A DNA stretch of 64,000 nt, from the NCBI GenBank assembly GCA_947387575.1, contig CANDOC010000004.1, positions 186,001 to 250,000 on the forward strand, read 5' to 3'. Position numbers and translations under genes: made by a program. The notes under the pieces are model-generated. The model saw only the letters and a list, made by a program, of their open reading frames with translations. It made no database searches and was not told the DNA's origin. The DNA comes from Spongorhabdus nitratireducens. Its GTDB lineage: Bacteria; Pseudomonadota; Gammaproteobacteria; Pseudomonadales; Endozoicomonadaceae. The stretch's first letter is position 1; each line of letters opens with the position of its first letter. This document shows positions 53,348-64,000 of this stretch, piece after piece.

Positions 53348-53839
53348 ATGAATATAGTTATCTCTGAAAGTGATCTTTCAGTTGAGGTCATTTCTAAACT
53401 ACTTATTGGAAATGGGTTCAGGGTCACAGATACACATTATTGGTCAAAAAATAATTTTTTTGTTGATGCAATCAAAGATAAATATGCATTTAGGGTCGTG
53501 GTAATAAAATATGAGTATGGGCGATACGCTGCTGCTAATATGTCAATAAATTTAAAGGATATATATGACGACGGAATAAAAGATACATTGAGGGTCTTGA
53601 TTAACAGGCTTAATCTTGATGATTCAAGTCAGTTTGTGAGGGTTTCTGTAGAGTTTGATGATTCAATTTCTGTTCCGTCAAATGAGGCTTATATTACCAC
53701 TCAAGCAAAAATAAATGCCTCTGGAATAATGGTTTTTAATCACTTCCTTTTTCAAATGAAGGAAGCATTGAGAATTCATGAGCAGATTATTGATAGCTTA
53801 AAAGAAAAAGAAGTATCTTTTTTATTGTATTCGGCATGA
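53348..53839 (+). CDS. Hypothetical protein in AT-rich islet
   Basis: 163 residues, 'MNIVISESDLSVEVISKLLI' at the start. The sequence looks like an alpha/beta domain (alternating hydrophobic strands 'FRVVVIKYEYG', 'FVRVSVEFDD') ending in a long helix with 'MKEALRIHEQIIDSLKEKE'. No signal peptide, membrane segment or motif is recognised. Codon use is strongly A/T-biased compared with the ccm and nrf genes on either side, which suggests recent acquisition. The ribosome binding site is weak. It could be an immunity or antitoxin-type gene, but there is no evidence for that. Confidence 0.6.
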   Translation: MNIVISESDLSVEVISKLLIGNGFRVTDTHYWSKNNFFVDAIKDKYAFRVVVIKYEYGRYAAANMSINLKDIYDDGIKDTLRVLINRLNLDDSSQFVRVSVEFDDSISVPSNEAYITTQAKINASGIMVFNHFLFQMKEALRIHEQIIDSLKEKEVSFLLYSA

Positions 53840-53991
53840 CAGCTTTAGAAGCTGAATTTTACCAGTCGTTACATATCTATCATCATATGAATAAGCAGTA
53901 AATCTTTAATTCGGGTGGCTTCAGGTTATTCGGATTATGATATTTGGAGAATTAGTCCTATATGTTCATGATTTAATATCGCCAGATAGCA

Positions 53992-54021
53992 AAAAACCGC
54001 TGCTACAAACGTAACAGCGGG
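53992..54021 (-). terminator. Terminator of the nrf operon
   Basis: On the minus strand CCGCTGTTAC (54021-54012) pairs with GTAGCAGCGG (54007-53998, one mismatch), followed by six T residues. It lies 26 bases beyond the nrfA stop. Confidence 0.82.
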
Positions 54022-54046
54022 CTTGAAAAAGAAGTCAGGTCAGCAA

Positions 54047-55480
54047 TTACAACAAACCTTTCTCCTTCGCTTCAGCATCCCACTTCGGCAGGATTTCTTT
54101 CTTGAACTCTTCCTTTTCTTTCACCAGTTTTTCCATATCCAGACCGATGAACGCCTGAGCCTTGGCCTTGGAAGAAAGATCCGGCATGGCAACAGCGTCG
54201 TTGATACCGTGTTTGGCCAGTACCCGGGCGATTTCCAGACGGGCTTCACCAGCCTTCTCTACAGCAGTACCCAGAATCCGCAGGGCTTCTTCAGGCGCGT
54301 GGAAAGATGCACCGTGAGAGGCAATGGAGAAGTCCCAGCGCCATTGAGCGTGACGGATCAGCTTCAGGGCGTTGGCCATTTCTTTTTCAGTTGCACCGGC
54401 ATCCCAGGCAGCCTTGGCTTCGATATGCGCTTTAACCAGCAGATCTTCAGCTTTCAGCTTGATCTCGTCGATCTGTTCCTGACGGGTGTAGGTGGCTTCC
54501 AGCAGATACGCCTTGTCCTGGCTGTGGCAGGTTTTGCAGGTGCCTTCGATATCACGCAGCGGACTTACGACACGGTGGTCAGTAAAGGTCACACCCTTGT
54601 CCTGCTTCTTGGACATATGGCAGTCAGAGCAAGATACATTGTTCTTGCCGTGTACGCCCTGTTTCCACATTGCCCAGCCCGGGTGCTGTGCTTTCAGCAT
54701 CGGAGTTTTGGATATTTTGTGGGTCCAGTCCTTGAACTCCAGCTCATCGTAGTACTTCTCCATATCCTCAACCTTGAGGCCGTTCTTCCATGGGAAAGTG
54801 ACCTCCTTGTTGGGGCCGGCAAAGTAGTATTCACTGTGGCACTGAGCGCAGACCAGTGACTTCATATCCTGATGGGAAGCCTTGCTGATATCCTCGCCCA
54901 TGCTGGCCAGACCGTCTTTCAGCCAAGGGTTGCCCGGTTTCAGCGACATGTTCTTGCCTTCACCGGCATCATGGCAGTTTACACAGCCAATTGGATTAAC
55001 AATTTCGGAGCCTTTGGAGGCCCACTTGCCACTGAAGTAGTCTTCCTTGCCAATCTTGTTGATCAGGCGCGGAACGTCCGGGCTCTTACAGCTCCAGCAG
55101 GCGCTGGGCATCGGGCCGTCTTTATCAGTTTTGGGTGCACCGGTACGGAGCGTATTACGTACGTCAGTAATCGCATACATATGGCCGCGTGGCGCATTGT
55201 AGTCCTTGGAGAAACCGTAACCGGCCCACAGCACGACCAGACGCGGGTCCTTTTCCAGTACATCTTCAAATGTATTGCCGAGATGTTTGCTGTGGAAGTC
55301 CATATCAGCAGTACTTTTCCAGCTGGCATGCTGGCGTGGAAAACCTTCTTTAAACATGTCGTTGCGAGATTCGAAGGTTTTATCTGCAGGATCGGCTGCG
55401 CCTGCTGTCATGGCTACCGCCAGCAGACCGGCGAGTAGCGGGGAACCCCGTTTTATAAACGCCCGCAGTTTAGTGTTCAT
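54047..55480 (-). CDS. nrfA: Ammonia-forming cytochrome c552 nitrite reductase
   Basis: 477 residues (E. coli NrfA 478) with a Sec signal peptide ending 'AMTAGAA'. Five heme sites are present: the catalytic CWSCK at 128-132, with lysine as the iron ligand, and four CXXCH at 166-170, 211-215, 284-288 and 315-319. The active-site 'YYFAGPNKEVTFPW' (calcium and catalytic Tyr region) and 'KAQHPGW' are also seen. It reduces nitrite to ammonium with six electrons in the periplasm. Its start lies within the end of the nrfE gene (11-base overlap), with AGGAG inside the nrfE codons. It is the last gene of the operon. Confidence 0.98.
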   Translation of the reverse strand: MNTKLRAFIKRGSPLLAGLLAVAMTAGAADPADKTFESRNDMFKEGFPRQHASWKSTADMDFHSKHLGNTFEDVLEKDPRLVVLWAGYGFSKDYNAPRGHMYAITDVRNTLRTGAPKTDKDGPMPSACWSCKSPDVPRLINKIGKEDYFSGKWASKGSEIVNPIGCVNCHDAGEGKNMSLKPGNPWLKDGLASMGEDISKASHQDMKSLVCAQCHSEYYFAGPNKEVTFPWKNGLKVEDMEKYYDELEFKDWTHKISKTPMLKAQHPGWAMWKQGVHGKNNVSCSDCHMSKKQDKGVTFTDHRVVSPLRDIEGTCKTCHSQDKAYLLEATYTRQEQIDEIKLKAEDLLVKAHIEAKAAWDAGATEKEMANALKLIRHAQWRWDFSIASHGASFHAPEEALRILGTAVEKAGEARLEIARVLAKHGINDAVAMPDLSSKAKAQAFIGLDMEKLVKEKEEFKKEILPKWDAEAKEKGLL

Positions 55481-57365
55481 AACGTTCTCCTGTATGAATT
55501 GCGTGCAATTTGTCCTGAAAGGAAGTGTGTGTTGTTATGCTTTGTCGGGTAGGGAGGAGGGTAAGCAGCCCCCCGAGAATCATTAACAGCGCGCCGCTCC
55601 ACAGCAGGCTGATAAACGGTATCAGTTTGATCCGTACTGACCAGGAACCATCGCCGTAGGGTTGTCCCAGCGCGATGTAGACATCTTCAAAAACGGAAGA
55701 CTTGATGCCTACTTCAGTCAGTGCCAGATCGAAGTAGGGATAGAAACGCTTTTCGGAAATAACGGTGTCGGTTTTATCTTCTCTGGTGACATCAAAGAAG
55801 GCGTAATCGGACAGGTAGTTATTCACCATACGGGGTGTTGTTCCGCCGAATTCAACCTGATAGTGCCCCAGCTGGGCAGACTGCCACGGATATAACCTTT
55901 GCTCGGTTTGCTGCATACCGATCATTGAGAATGCAGAACCGGCAATAGCCAGCCCCAGTCCGGCATGAGTCAGGCAGGATGCAAAAGAGTAACCCTGTTT
56001 CCAGCGGCTGAAGCTGGCGGTCAGCACCAGCAGTGAGATGGTGATCGCTGCCCAAGCTGTCCAGTCAAAAGCTATTACGGTGCAGGTAACGGCCAGAGCC
56101 AGTGCAGCACAGCCTGTAAACTGGAGTACAAGATTTTTAATGCTGGAACCTTTCCGACCGGATGACAGCCAGAATGCTGCGCCCATCAACAATGCCAGCG
56201 GAACAAAAAAGGTATTGAAGTAAGCGGCACCCACAGAAATAGAGCCCAGCCCGGCCGCCATAATAATGATTGGGTAAACAGTACCCAGTATCACTGTGGC
56301 ACAGGCAACCAGCAGGCAGAGCACAACTATCAATAGGGGAATATTGATCTTCCGGGGCAGCGTCAGTGCTTTTGAAATAACCGGAGGGCGAATGCCGTAC
56401 AGGGTAAACGCGGTACCGGCAGTCAGCATCAGCAGTGCCAGAATAGCAATACCCCGGGCCGGATTGACGATAAAGGCATGAACTGAAGACAGGACACCGG
56501 AACGGACAATAAACATCCCGACCAGTACCAGCGCCAGACTGGTAATTGTCAGCAGCACTACACCCTTGATGGCTTCAGGCCAGCGCTTGCACAGTAATAA
56601 CTGATGAATCAGCGCGGTAATGGTCAGCCAGGGCATCAGTGAAGCATTTTCGGCCGGATCCCAGAACCACCAACCGCCCCAGCCCAGTTCGATATACGCC
56701 CACTGACTGCCAAGTACAATGCCGGCGGTCAGGAAGGTCCAGCACAGTAACAAGTGCCGGCGGATGATAGCGGTCCATTTCTCCGCAGGCAGCTGAAGCC
56801 ACATGGCGGCCATGGCGATACCGAAGATAACTGTAGCGCCGGCATATCCCAGATACAGTGCCGGAGGATGAACCGCCAGTGCCGCATCCTGCAGCATCGG
56901 GTTAAGTCCTTTGCCGTCCAGAGGAATATCCCCGGCAGTGCTGACAAAGGGAGAAGAGAGCAACAGCAGTAGCTGCATACCCAGACTGACCAGTGCCATA
57001 AACACCAGACCCAGCCGTTTCAGTGCGGCAGGCTGAATGCTGCGGGAGAGGCTGAAAGCAGCAACCCAGCCAGCCTGTAACGCAATCCAGAGCAGCAGTG
57101 AACCTTCATGCCCACCCCAGGCGGCAGTAACACGATAGAGCAAAGGCAGGCGTACACTGCTGTGACTGACGACATAGGCAAGGGAAAAGTCATGCTGCAC
57201 CAGCGCCATAATCAGAATGGCCATGGCACCAGACAGAGTCAGAAAGACGAGTGCAGGCAGGTAGCTGGCAATAGCCACCGGCTTTTTCGCCAGCAACAGC
57301 AGAAGTTGCAGGGCGGTCAGTGCCAGTGCCAGCCAAAGCAGCAGGTTGCCGATTGCTCCAGACAT
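55470..57365 (-). CDS. nrfE: NrfE-type cytochrome c heme lyase (CcmF paralogue)
   Basis: 631 residues with about 14 membrane helices and the WWD motif 'GWGGWWFWDPAENASLMPWL' near residue 225. It is clearly a second CcmF-type protein, paralogous to the ccmF gene at 48414-50408. Its place between a NapC-type gene and nrfA indicates NrfE, the lyase subunit that attaches heme to the CWSCK site of NrfA. The usual partners NrfF and NrfG are absent from the operon. It starts five bases after the quinol dehydrogenase gene. Confidence 0.92.
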   Translation of the reverse strand: MSGAIGNLLLWLALALTALQLLLLLAKKPVAIASYLPALVFLTLSGAMAILIMALVQHDFSLAYVVSHSSVRLPLLYRVTAAWGGHEGSLLLWIALQAGWVAAFSLSRSIQPAALKRLGLVFMALVSLGMQLLLLLSSPFVSTAGDIPLDGKGLNPMLQDAALAVHPPALYLGYAGATVIFGIAMAAMWLQLPAEKWTAIIRRHLLLCWTFLTAGIVLGSQWAYIELGWGGWWFWDPAENASLMPWLTITALIHQLLLCKRWPEAIKGVVLLTITSLALVLVGMFIVRSGVLSSVHAFIVNPARGIAILALLMLTAGTAFTLYGIRPPVISKALTLPRKINIPLLIVVLCLLVACATVILGTVYPIIIMAAGLGSISVGAAYFNTFFVPLALLMGAAFWLSSGRKGSSIKNLVLQFTGCAALALAVTCTVIAFDWTAWAAITISLLVLTASFSRWKQGYSFASCLTHAGLGLAIAGSAFSMIGMQQTEQRLYPWQSAQLGHYQVEFGGTTPRMVNNYLSDYAFFDVTREDKTDTVISEKRFYPYFDLALTEVGIKSSVFEDVYIALGQPYGDGSWSVRIKLIPFISLLWSGALLMILGGLLTLLPTRQSITTHTSFQDKLHAIHTGERYEH

Positions 57366-57370
57366 GATCG

Positions 57371-57964
57371 TTACTCAGCCGGAATCGGCTTTTTCATCAG
57401 CTTGGTATTGGGCAGCTTGTGTGCAATACCCTGATGGCAGTCGATGCAGGTCAGCTTTTCATCAATCATTTTCTGGTGATTGACGCGCGCCCATTCGTAC
57501 TGGTTATCCAGAGAGGTTTCCAGATTGACGTGGCAGTGACGGCAGGCAGCAGAATCATTGGCTTGCATCTTGTCCCACACCCGTTCAGCCATGGCCAGAC
57601 GATGTTCTTCGTATTTTTCCGGCGTATCGATAATACCGGTGAAGTGGCCGTAAACTTCACGTGCCGCTTCTATCTTCCGCAGTACCTTGCCGACGAAATC
57701 GTGAGGAATATGACAGTCGCCGCAGGTGGCGCGGGTGCCGGTGCTGTTGCTGTAGTGAATGGTGTCTTGCAGTTCGGCGTAGGCATTCTGTTCCAGCTCA
57801 TGACAGCTGATGCAGAACTCTTCAGTGCTGGTGGCACTCATGGTCCAGTTAAATGTTCCCCAACTGGCCAGACCGAAAACAATGCCAAAAATGATAAGGC
57901 CGCCAGCCGAATACCGGGCCGTTGGCTTGGAAGCAAATTGGAGCAGCTGTTTAAGAACTCTCAT
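57371..57964 (-). CDS. NapC/NrfH/CymA-family tetraheme quinol dehydrogenase
   Basis: 197 residues. One N-terminal membrane helix (about residues 20-40) anchors a periplasmic domain with four heme sites: CISCH 51-55, CGDCH 81-85, CRHCH 141-145 and CIDCH 173-177. The spacing and length resemble CymA and short NapC/NirT proteins more than the about 150-residue NrfH. It should take electrons from membrane quinols and pass them to NrfA. First gene of the three-gene operon, replacing the NrfBCD route of E. coli. A FNR-like box lies about 100 bases upstream. Confidence 0.92.
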   Translation of the reverse strand: MRVLKQLLQFASKPTARYSAGGLIIFGIVFGLASWGTFNWTMSATSTEEFCISCHELEQNAYAELQDTIHYSNSTGTRATCGDCHIPHDFVGKVLRKIEAAREVYGHFTGIIDTPEKYEEHRLAMAERVWDKMQANDSAACRHCHVNLETSLDNQYEWARVNHQKMIDEKLTCIDCHQGIAHKLPNTKLMKKPIPAE

Positions 57965-58056
57965 GGCAGATCCCTGGTGCTCGTATTGTGTGTGACTGAC
58001 AGAATTAAGAATTTTTTGTGTGTAAAGGAATTGTCAGTCTTTCAGGGATTCATTAC

Positions 58057-58070
58057 TTGATTGATGTCAC
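58057..58070 (-). promoter_or_regulatory. FNR-like box upstream of the nrf operon
   Basis: Read on the plus strand, TTGAT-TGAT-GTCAC matches the FNR consensus at 8 of 10 defined bases, with one perfect half. It is centred about 100 bases before the first gene, which suits a start site near 58022 at the class II distance. The -10 is not clear, so this is a candidate only; nrf operons are FNR-dependent in E. coli. Confidence 0.45.
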
Positions 58071-58176
58071 AACTAGGCACGAGTTAAAAAACAAATATTC
58101 AATATGCCTGTTTTATGAAAAGTTAGTGTGTGATAACTATTCTCATTCAATTTTGAAGGAAAAGCGGGCCTGATGA

Positions 58177-60818
<2,642 letters not shown>

Positions 60819-60938
60819 TTAATATCTTTGAACTTCACTGCAACAAGGCCGTCGGTCTGCCTTTATAACAGCTGGCCTTGTCACAGTCAGCACAGGGAAA
60901 TGCAGGAAAGGACCCCTGTGCTGTTTAAATAATGAATA

Positions 60939-62114
60939 TCAGTCGTTCAGGTTAGGCATTGTCAGCTGCTTCCGCTCATAGTCCCTGATACGCTGGCGAT
61001 AATGTTCCAGTGTCTGTTGCGTAAAGACGCTGTGGTTTTCATCCTTCAGCTCGCCGTTCAGAGCTTCAGCCATACCACGCGCGGTTTTTTCCATCCGGTT
61101 CAGGGTTTTGACCGGCGCATCCGGTCCCGGCAGGCTCATAAAGAAACTGATCGCGGTGGTTTCCAGCTGCTCCATTTCATCCAGATTGAAAATGCCGGGT
61201 TCTTCCGCATTGGCCATGCTGAATTCGATCACATCCCGACCGTTCTGCTCCATGAAATGGTGGAAGATATTCATCTCACCAAAGCGCAGGCCGCGGGACA
61301 TTACCTGTTGCAGCAGCTGCTCACCGGTAAATCGTTCTTCCCGGGCAAACACATGAATAATAAAATATTCATCAGGTTTGGGGCGTGGATCAGTAGCCTG
61401 TTTGGCTTCAGCCGATTTTTTGGCCGGCTCAGGTTCTGCATGACTGCGGCGACTGTCTGCAGCATCGGCAAACAGACTGTCACTACTGAGTTCTGCAGGA
61501 ATCTCGGGTTCGGCTGCCAGTGGCCGGGTGATTGAAACATCTTCAATCCCGCCTGGAGTATGGGTCTCGGTTTTCAGAAAGGCGTCTGTTTCCTGTTTTA
61601 CAGGCTCAGGCTCAGGCTCAGGCTTCGCTTCCGGAAATTCGAGTTGGTCGATATGGGGGGTATGCTGCTCTTTAACTGTCTGATCGTTAAAGGGCTGCTC
61701 ATTGAAAGCCGGTTCATTGAATGAATGGGCAGAGAAATCATCTGAGAGGGAAACCTGGGCGTCGTCGTTTCCGGTATGGTCCCGGCTTGCCTTGTTTCCG
61801 GCTGGACGGGGGCTGGAAATTTCTGAAGAGCTGCCACCCATGTCACCCAGGGGATCGCTGAAATCAGGCTCGATACGCTGGCGCCTTTCCTGCTGGGGCT
61901 GCGGTTTGGCCTGTTCCGTGCGTGACACGCGGGCACCGCCATTGGGCAGTTCACTGCCGTAGGTTTCCGCACTGCCTTTGACTTCTTCGAGGCCGAAGCG
62001 AAGTTCATTGGCACGCTTGCGCGCCAGCCACATCCTTCGGAATCCATCCACCAGAATGCCAATCAAAACAATGACTCCAATTATTAACAGCCACTCACGT
62101 AGACTCATATCCAT
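60939..62114 (-). CDS. zipA: Cell division protein ZipA
   Basis: 391 residues. An N-terminal membrane anchor ('WLLIIGVIVLIGILVDGF', residues about 8-25) is followed by a charged region and a long Pro/Glu/Gln-rich linker with the repeat 'EPEPEPVKQE' and FNE/FND-type repeats near residue 135. The C-terminal FtsZ-binding domain runs from about residue 247 ('PDEYFIIHVFAREERFTGEQ') to 'MEKTARGMAEALNGEL'. ZipA tethers and bundles FtsZ at midcell. The linker is long but within family variation. Confidence 0.95.
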   Translation of the reverse strand: MDMSLREWLLIIGVIVLIGILVDGFRRMWLARKRANELRFGLEEVKGSAETYGSELPNGGARVSRTEQAKPQPQQERRQRIEPDFSDPLGDMGGSSSEISSPRPAGNKASRDHTGNDDAQVSLSDDFSAHSFNEPAFNEQPFNDQTVKEQHTPHIDQLEFPEAKPEPEPEPVKQETDAFLKTETHTPGGIEDVSITRPLAAEPEIPAELSSDSLFADAADSRRSHAEPEPAKKSAEAKQATDPRPKPDEYFIIHVFAREERFTGEQLLQQVMSRGLRFGEMNIFHHFMEQNGRDVIEFSMANAEEPGIFNLDEMEQLETTAISFFMSLPGPDAPVKTLNRMEKTARGMAEALNGELKDENHSVFTQQTLEHYRQRIRDYERKQLTMPNLND

Positions 62115-62449
62115 GCTGCCTGTCGAGTTTACCTATGGTTACCCGATTTGACCCCGGGAATCCCTGTGCCGTTCAAGCAAGCGCTCGAGCGGCACGTCAT
62201 AAAATCCAACGCAAGTATAACTGACCTGATATAAGAAAGACTCGTCGTATAGCTCTGTTTTTACATATTTATGTCAGCAGCTAATCTTGTCCGTCCATGT
62301 CGCCATGCACCCTGCGGTTCGGGTAATACTTGCGTGGCGTAACTACTTCTTTTGATTAGCAAATATAATGCCGAAAAAAAATCCTGGCTGTTTGCCTTTT
62401 GTGAATAATTGGCTGCATAACTTTTACTATTTTGCAGCCCGGTTTACAT
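62115..62449. other. Intergenic region between smc and zipA
   Basis: No gene is seen in these 335 bases. A strong imperfect hairpin (62166-62178 with 62183-62195; GTGCCG/CGGCAC ends) lies 50 bases upstream of zipA. A smaller GGCTGC/GCAGCC repeat (62411-62439) follows the smc stop without a good T run. The gap suggests zipA has its own promoter. Confidence 0.4.
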
Positions 62450-64000
62450 TCAGCTTATCGCCATGGCAGCCGCTTCTTCAATGTCTACAGATACCGGTCG
62501 TGACACACCGGGTTCGTGCATGGTGACACCAATCAGCTGATTTGCGGCTTCCATCGCAATCTTGTTATGGGTGATATAAATAAATTGCACTTTTTCTGAC
62601 ATTTCTTCAACCATTCGTGCGTAACGACCCACGTTAGCATCATCCAAAGGCGCATCAACCTCATCCAGCATACAGAAAGGAGAGGGGTTCAGCTGGAAGA
62701 TGGAGAAGACCAGTGCAATCGCTGTCAGGGCTTTTTCACCACCGGATAGCAGGTGAATGGTGCTGTTCTTCTTGCCCGGCGGCTGAGCCATAATGGTGAC
62801 ACCGGTATCCAGCAGATCTTCGCCGGTCAGTGCAAGGTAAGCACGGCCACCACCAAAGACTTTCGGGAACAGTTCCTGCAGACCGGCGTTAACCTTTTCA
62901 AAGGTAACCTGGAACCGGTTGCGGGTTTCCTTATCAATTCGGCGAATGGCGTTTTCCAGCGTTTCCAGTGCTTCCACCAGATCGTCATTCTGGGCATCCA
63001 GATACTTCTTGCGCTGGGACTGGGTATCGTACTCTTCAATCGCTGCCAGGTTGATGGCACCGAGGCGTTGAATCCGGTTACCGATTTTTTCGAGGATCTC
63101 TTCCCATTCGTTCTCGGTGGCACCTTCAGGGAGGTTGTCGATCACGGTCTGCAGATCGAAATTACTTTCAGCCAGCTGTTCTTTCAGGGTGTTACGACGT
63201 ACCTGCATGCCCTGCCAGTCCATCCGCAGCTTTTCCAGTCGACCGCGAATATTGGCAGTTTCCTGCTCAGCCTGATGACGTTCCTGTTCAAACTGGCGCA
63301 GCTGATGCTCAACCCGTTCCAGTTCACGACGGGCTTCGGCCATTTCCTCTTCAACGGTCAGTCGCTGTTCCAGCAAGGCTTCCAGCTGAAGTTCCAGATC
63401 ATCGGAAGGGGATTCGGCTTCTGCAAGGGAGTCCAGCAACATTTGACGCTGGGCATCCAGTCTTTGGTTCTGTTGCTGCAGTCGTTCAATACTGGCTTTG
63501 GTGGATTGAATCTGGGTGGTTGCAGCCTGCTGGCGCAGCGCTAACCGGTGAGCACGATCACGCTGGTCACGGGCCTGCATCCGCGCCTGATCCAGTCTGT
63601 CGCGCAGCACTTCCCGTTGTTCCTGCAGTTCTTCCCGGCGGGCAGAGTCATCTTCCATCCGGTCCAGCGCTTCCTGCAACAGTAACCGGGCTTCACCCAG
63701 CTTTTCCTGTTCCAGTGACTGTTGTTCCTGGATATCGCGCCGTTCTTCTTCAATTCGCTGACGCTGCAGGGTGAACTGTTCAACCCGCACTTTTTTACCG
63801 GCCAGTTCTGCCTGAATACTGGCTTGCTGCTGACGCTGTTCGTTCAGGGTGCGGCGCAGCTGCTCACGATCCTGTTCCAGCTTCTGCAATTGTTCTCGCA
63901 GGGTCTGGCGCTGGGATTCCAGAGTGTTCAGTTCATTGTTATTGCTTTCGGTGGACTGCAGCAGTTGTTCAATTTCCTGCTTGCGGGCCAGTACGCCGGA
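62450..64000 (-). CDS. smc: Chromosome segregation protein SMC, C-terminal half (N-terminal part outside window)
   Basis: The frame is open from the right edge to the stop at 62450, about 516 residues. Most of it is antiparallel coiled coil (Gln, Glu, Arg, Leu heptads) from the descending arm, followed by the C-terminal ATPase head with signature '[20 protein letters not shown]' and Walker B '[20 protein letters not shown]', then '[20 protein letters not shown]'. SMC with ScpA and ScpB organises and segregates the nucleoid; it is the SMC type, not MukB. The first codon visible is not a real start. Confidence 0.96.
   Translation of the reverse strand, partial: SGVLARKQEIEQLLQSTESNNNELNTLESQRQTLREQLQKLEQDREQLRRTLNEQRQQQASIQAELAGKKVRVEQFTLQRQRIEEERRDIQEQQSLEQEKLGEARLLLQEALDRMEDDSARREELQEQREVLRDRLDQARMQARDQRDRAHRLALRQQAATTQIQSTKASIERLQQQNQRLDAQRQMLLDSLAEAESPSDDLELQLEALLEQRLTVEEEMAEARRELERVEHQLRQFEQERHQAEQETANIRGRLEKLRMDWQGMQVRRNTLKEQLAESNFDLQTVIDNLPEGATENEWEEILEKIGNRIQRLGAINLAAIEEYDTQSQRKKYLDAQNDDLVEALETLENAIRRIDKETRNRFQVTFEKVNAGLQELFPKVFGGGRAYLALTGEDLLDTGVTIMAQPPGKKNSTIHLLSGGEKALTAIALVFSIFQLNPSPFCMLDEVDAPLDDANVGRYARMVEEMSEKVQFIYITHNKIAMEAANQLIGVTMHEPGVSRPVSVDIEEAAAMAIS

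Overview
The window is about 64 kb of chromosome from a gammaproteobacterium with roughly balanced base composition. Gene families and order point to a marine member of the Oceanospirillales/Pseudomonadales side (an Endozoicomonas-like relative would fit), but the genus is inference. Supporting context: a type II secretion locus split exactly like the Pseudomonas xcp locus (gspCD divergent from gspE-M), the smc-zipA-ligA block, ihfB-lapA-lapB-pyrF, and fleQ/fliA lying just before a ccm cluster. I see no insertion sequence, prophage or CRISPR array; the window is almost entirely vertical core genome with a few accessory islets.

Layout. 1-4.5 kb: end of a LysR regulator, the anaerobic C4-dicarboxylate antiporter dcuB behind a good FNR-type box, glycerate kinase, and an orphan Imm49-like immunity gene. 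4.6-10.4 kb: sodB, a membrane coiled-coil protein, a lipoprotein, a PilZ protein behind a highly structured leader, prmB and aroC. 10.4-21.5 kb: the complete type II secretion machinery gspD-gspC / gspE-F-G-H-I-J-K-L-M. 21.5-29.2 kb: tRNA-Val and tRNA-Asp, sbcB, a receiver-only protein that has lost its phospho-acceptor, a FixJ-type regulator, an unusual 0.9-kb non-coding stretch where rpsA would be expected, then ihfB, lapA, lapB, pyrF and rfaH. 29.2-41.4 kb: a polar amino-acid ABC transporter, a YeiW-like Cys-rich protein, fadD, hrpA, a long KAS III, an unannotated-size 53-codon small protein, and a phosphate-type porin behind a multi-repeat Pho box. 41.7-45 kb: fleQ and fliA without any other flagellar or chemotaxis gene, and an exported rhodanese fold lacking its catalytic Cys. 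45.4-52.7 kb: cytochrome c maturation operon ccmABCDEFGHI. 54-58 kb, opposite strand: a compact nitrite-ammonification operon (CymA/NrfH-type quinol dehydrogenase, NrfE, NrfA). 58-64 kb: a transglycosylase lipoprotein, ligA, zipA and the C-terminal half of smc.

How it fits together. Several units serve low-oxygen respiration: DcuB (fumarate/succinate exchange) and the Nrf operon both carry FNR-like boxes, and the ccm operon supplies the c-type cytochromes that NrfA and its electron donor need. The most noteworthy signals are regulatory or degenerate rather than a clear new system: a four- or five-repeat PhoB array, a fleQ leader hairpin that could mask its ribosome binding site, a near-perfect sigma-54 promoter before fliA, two signalling or transferase folds that have lost their active residue, and the NrfE-only maturation set. 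Coordinates of alternative starts are argued in individual entries. Base composition statements are by eye.
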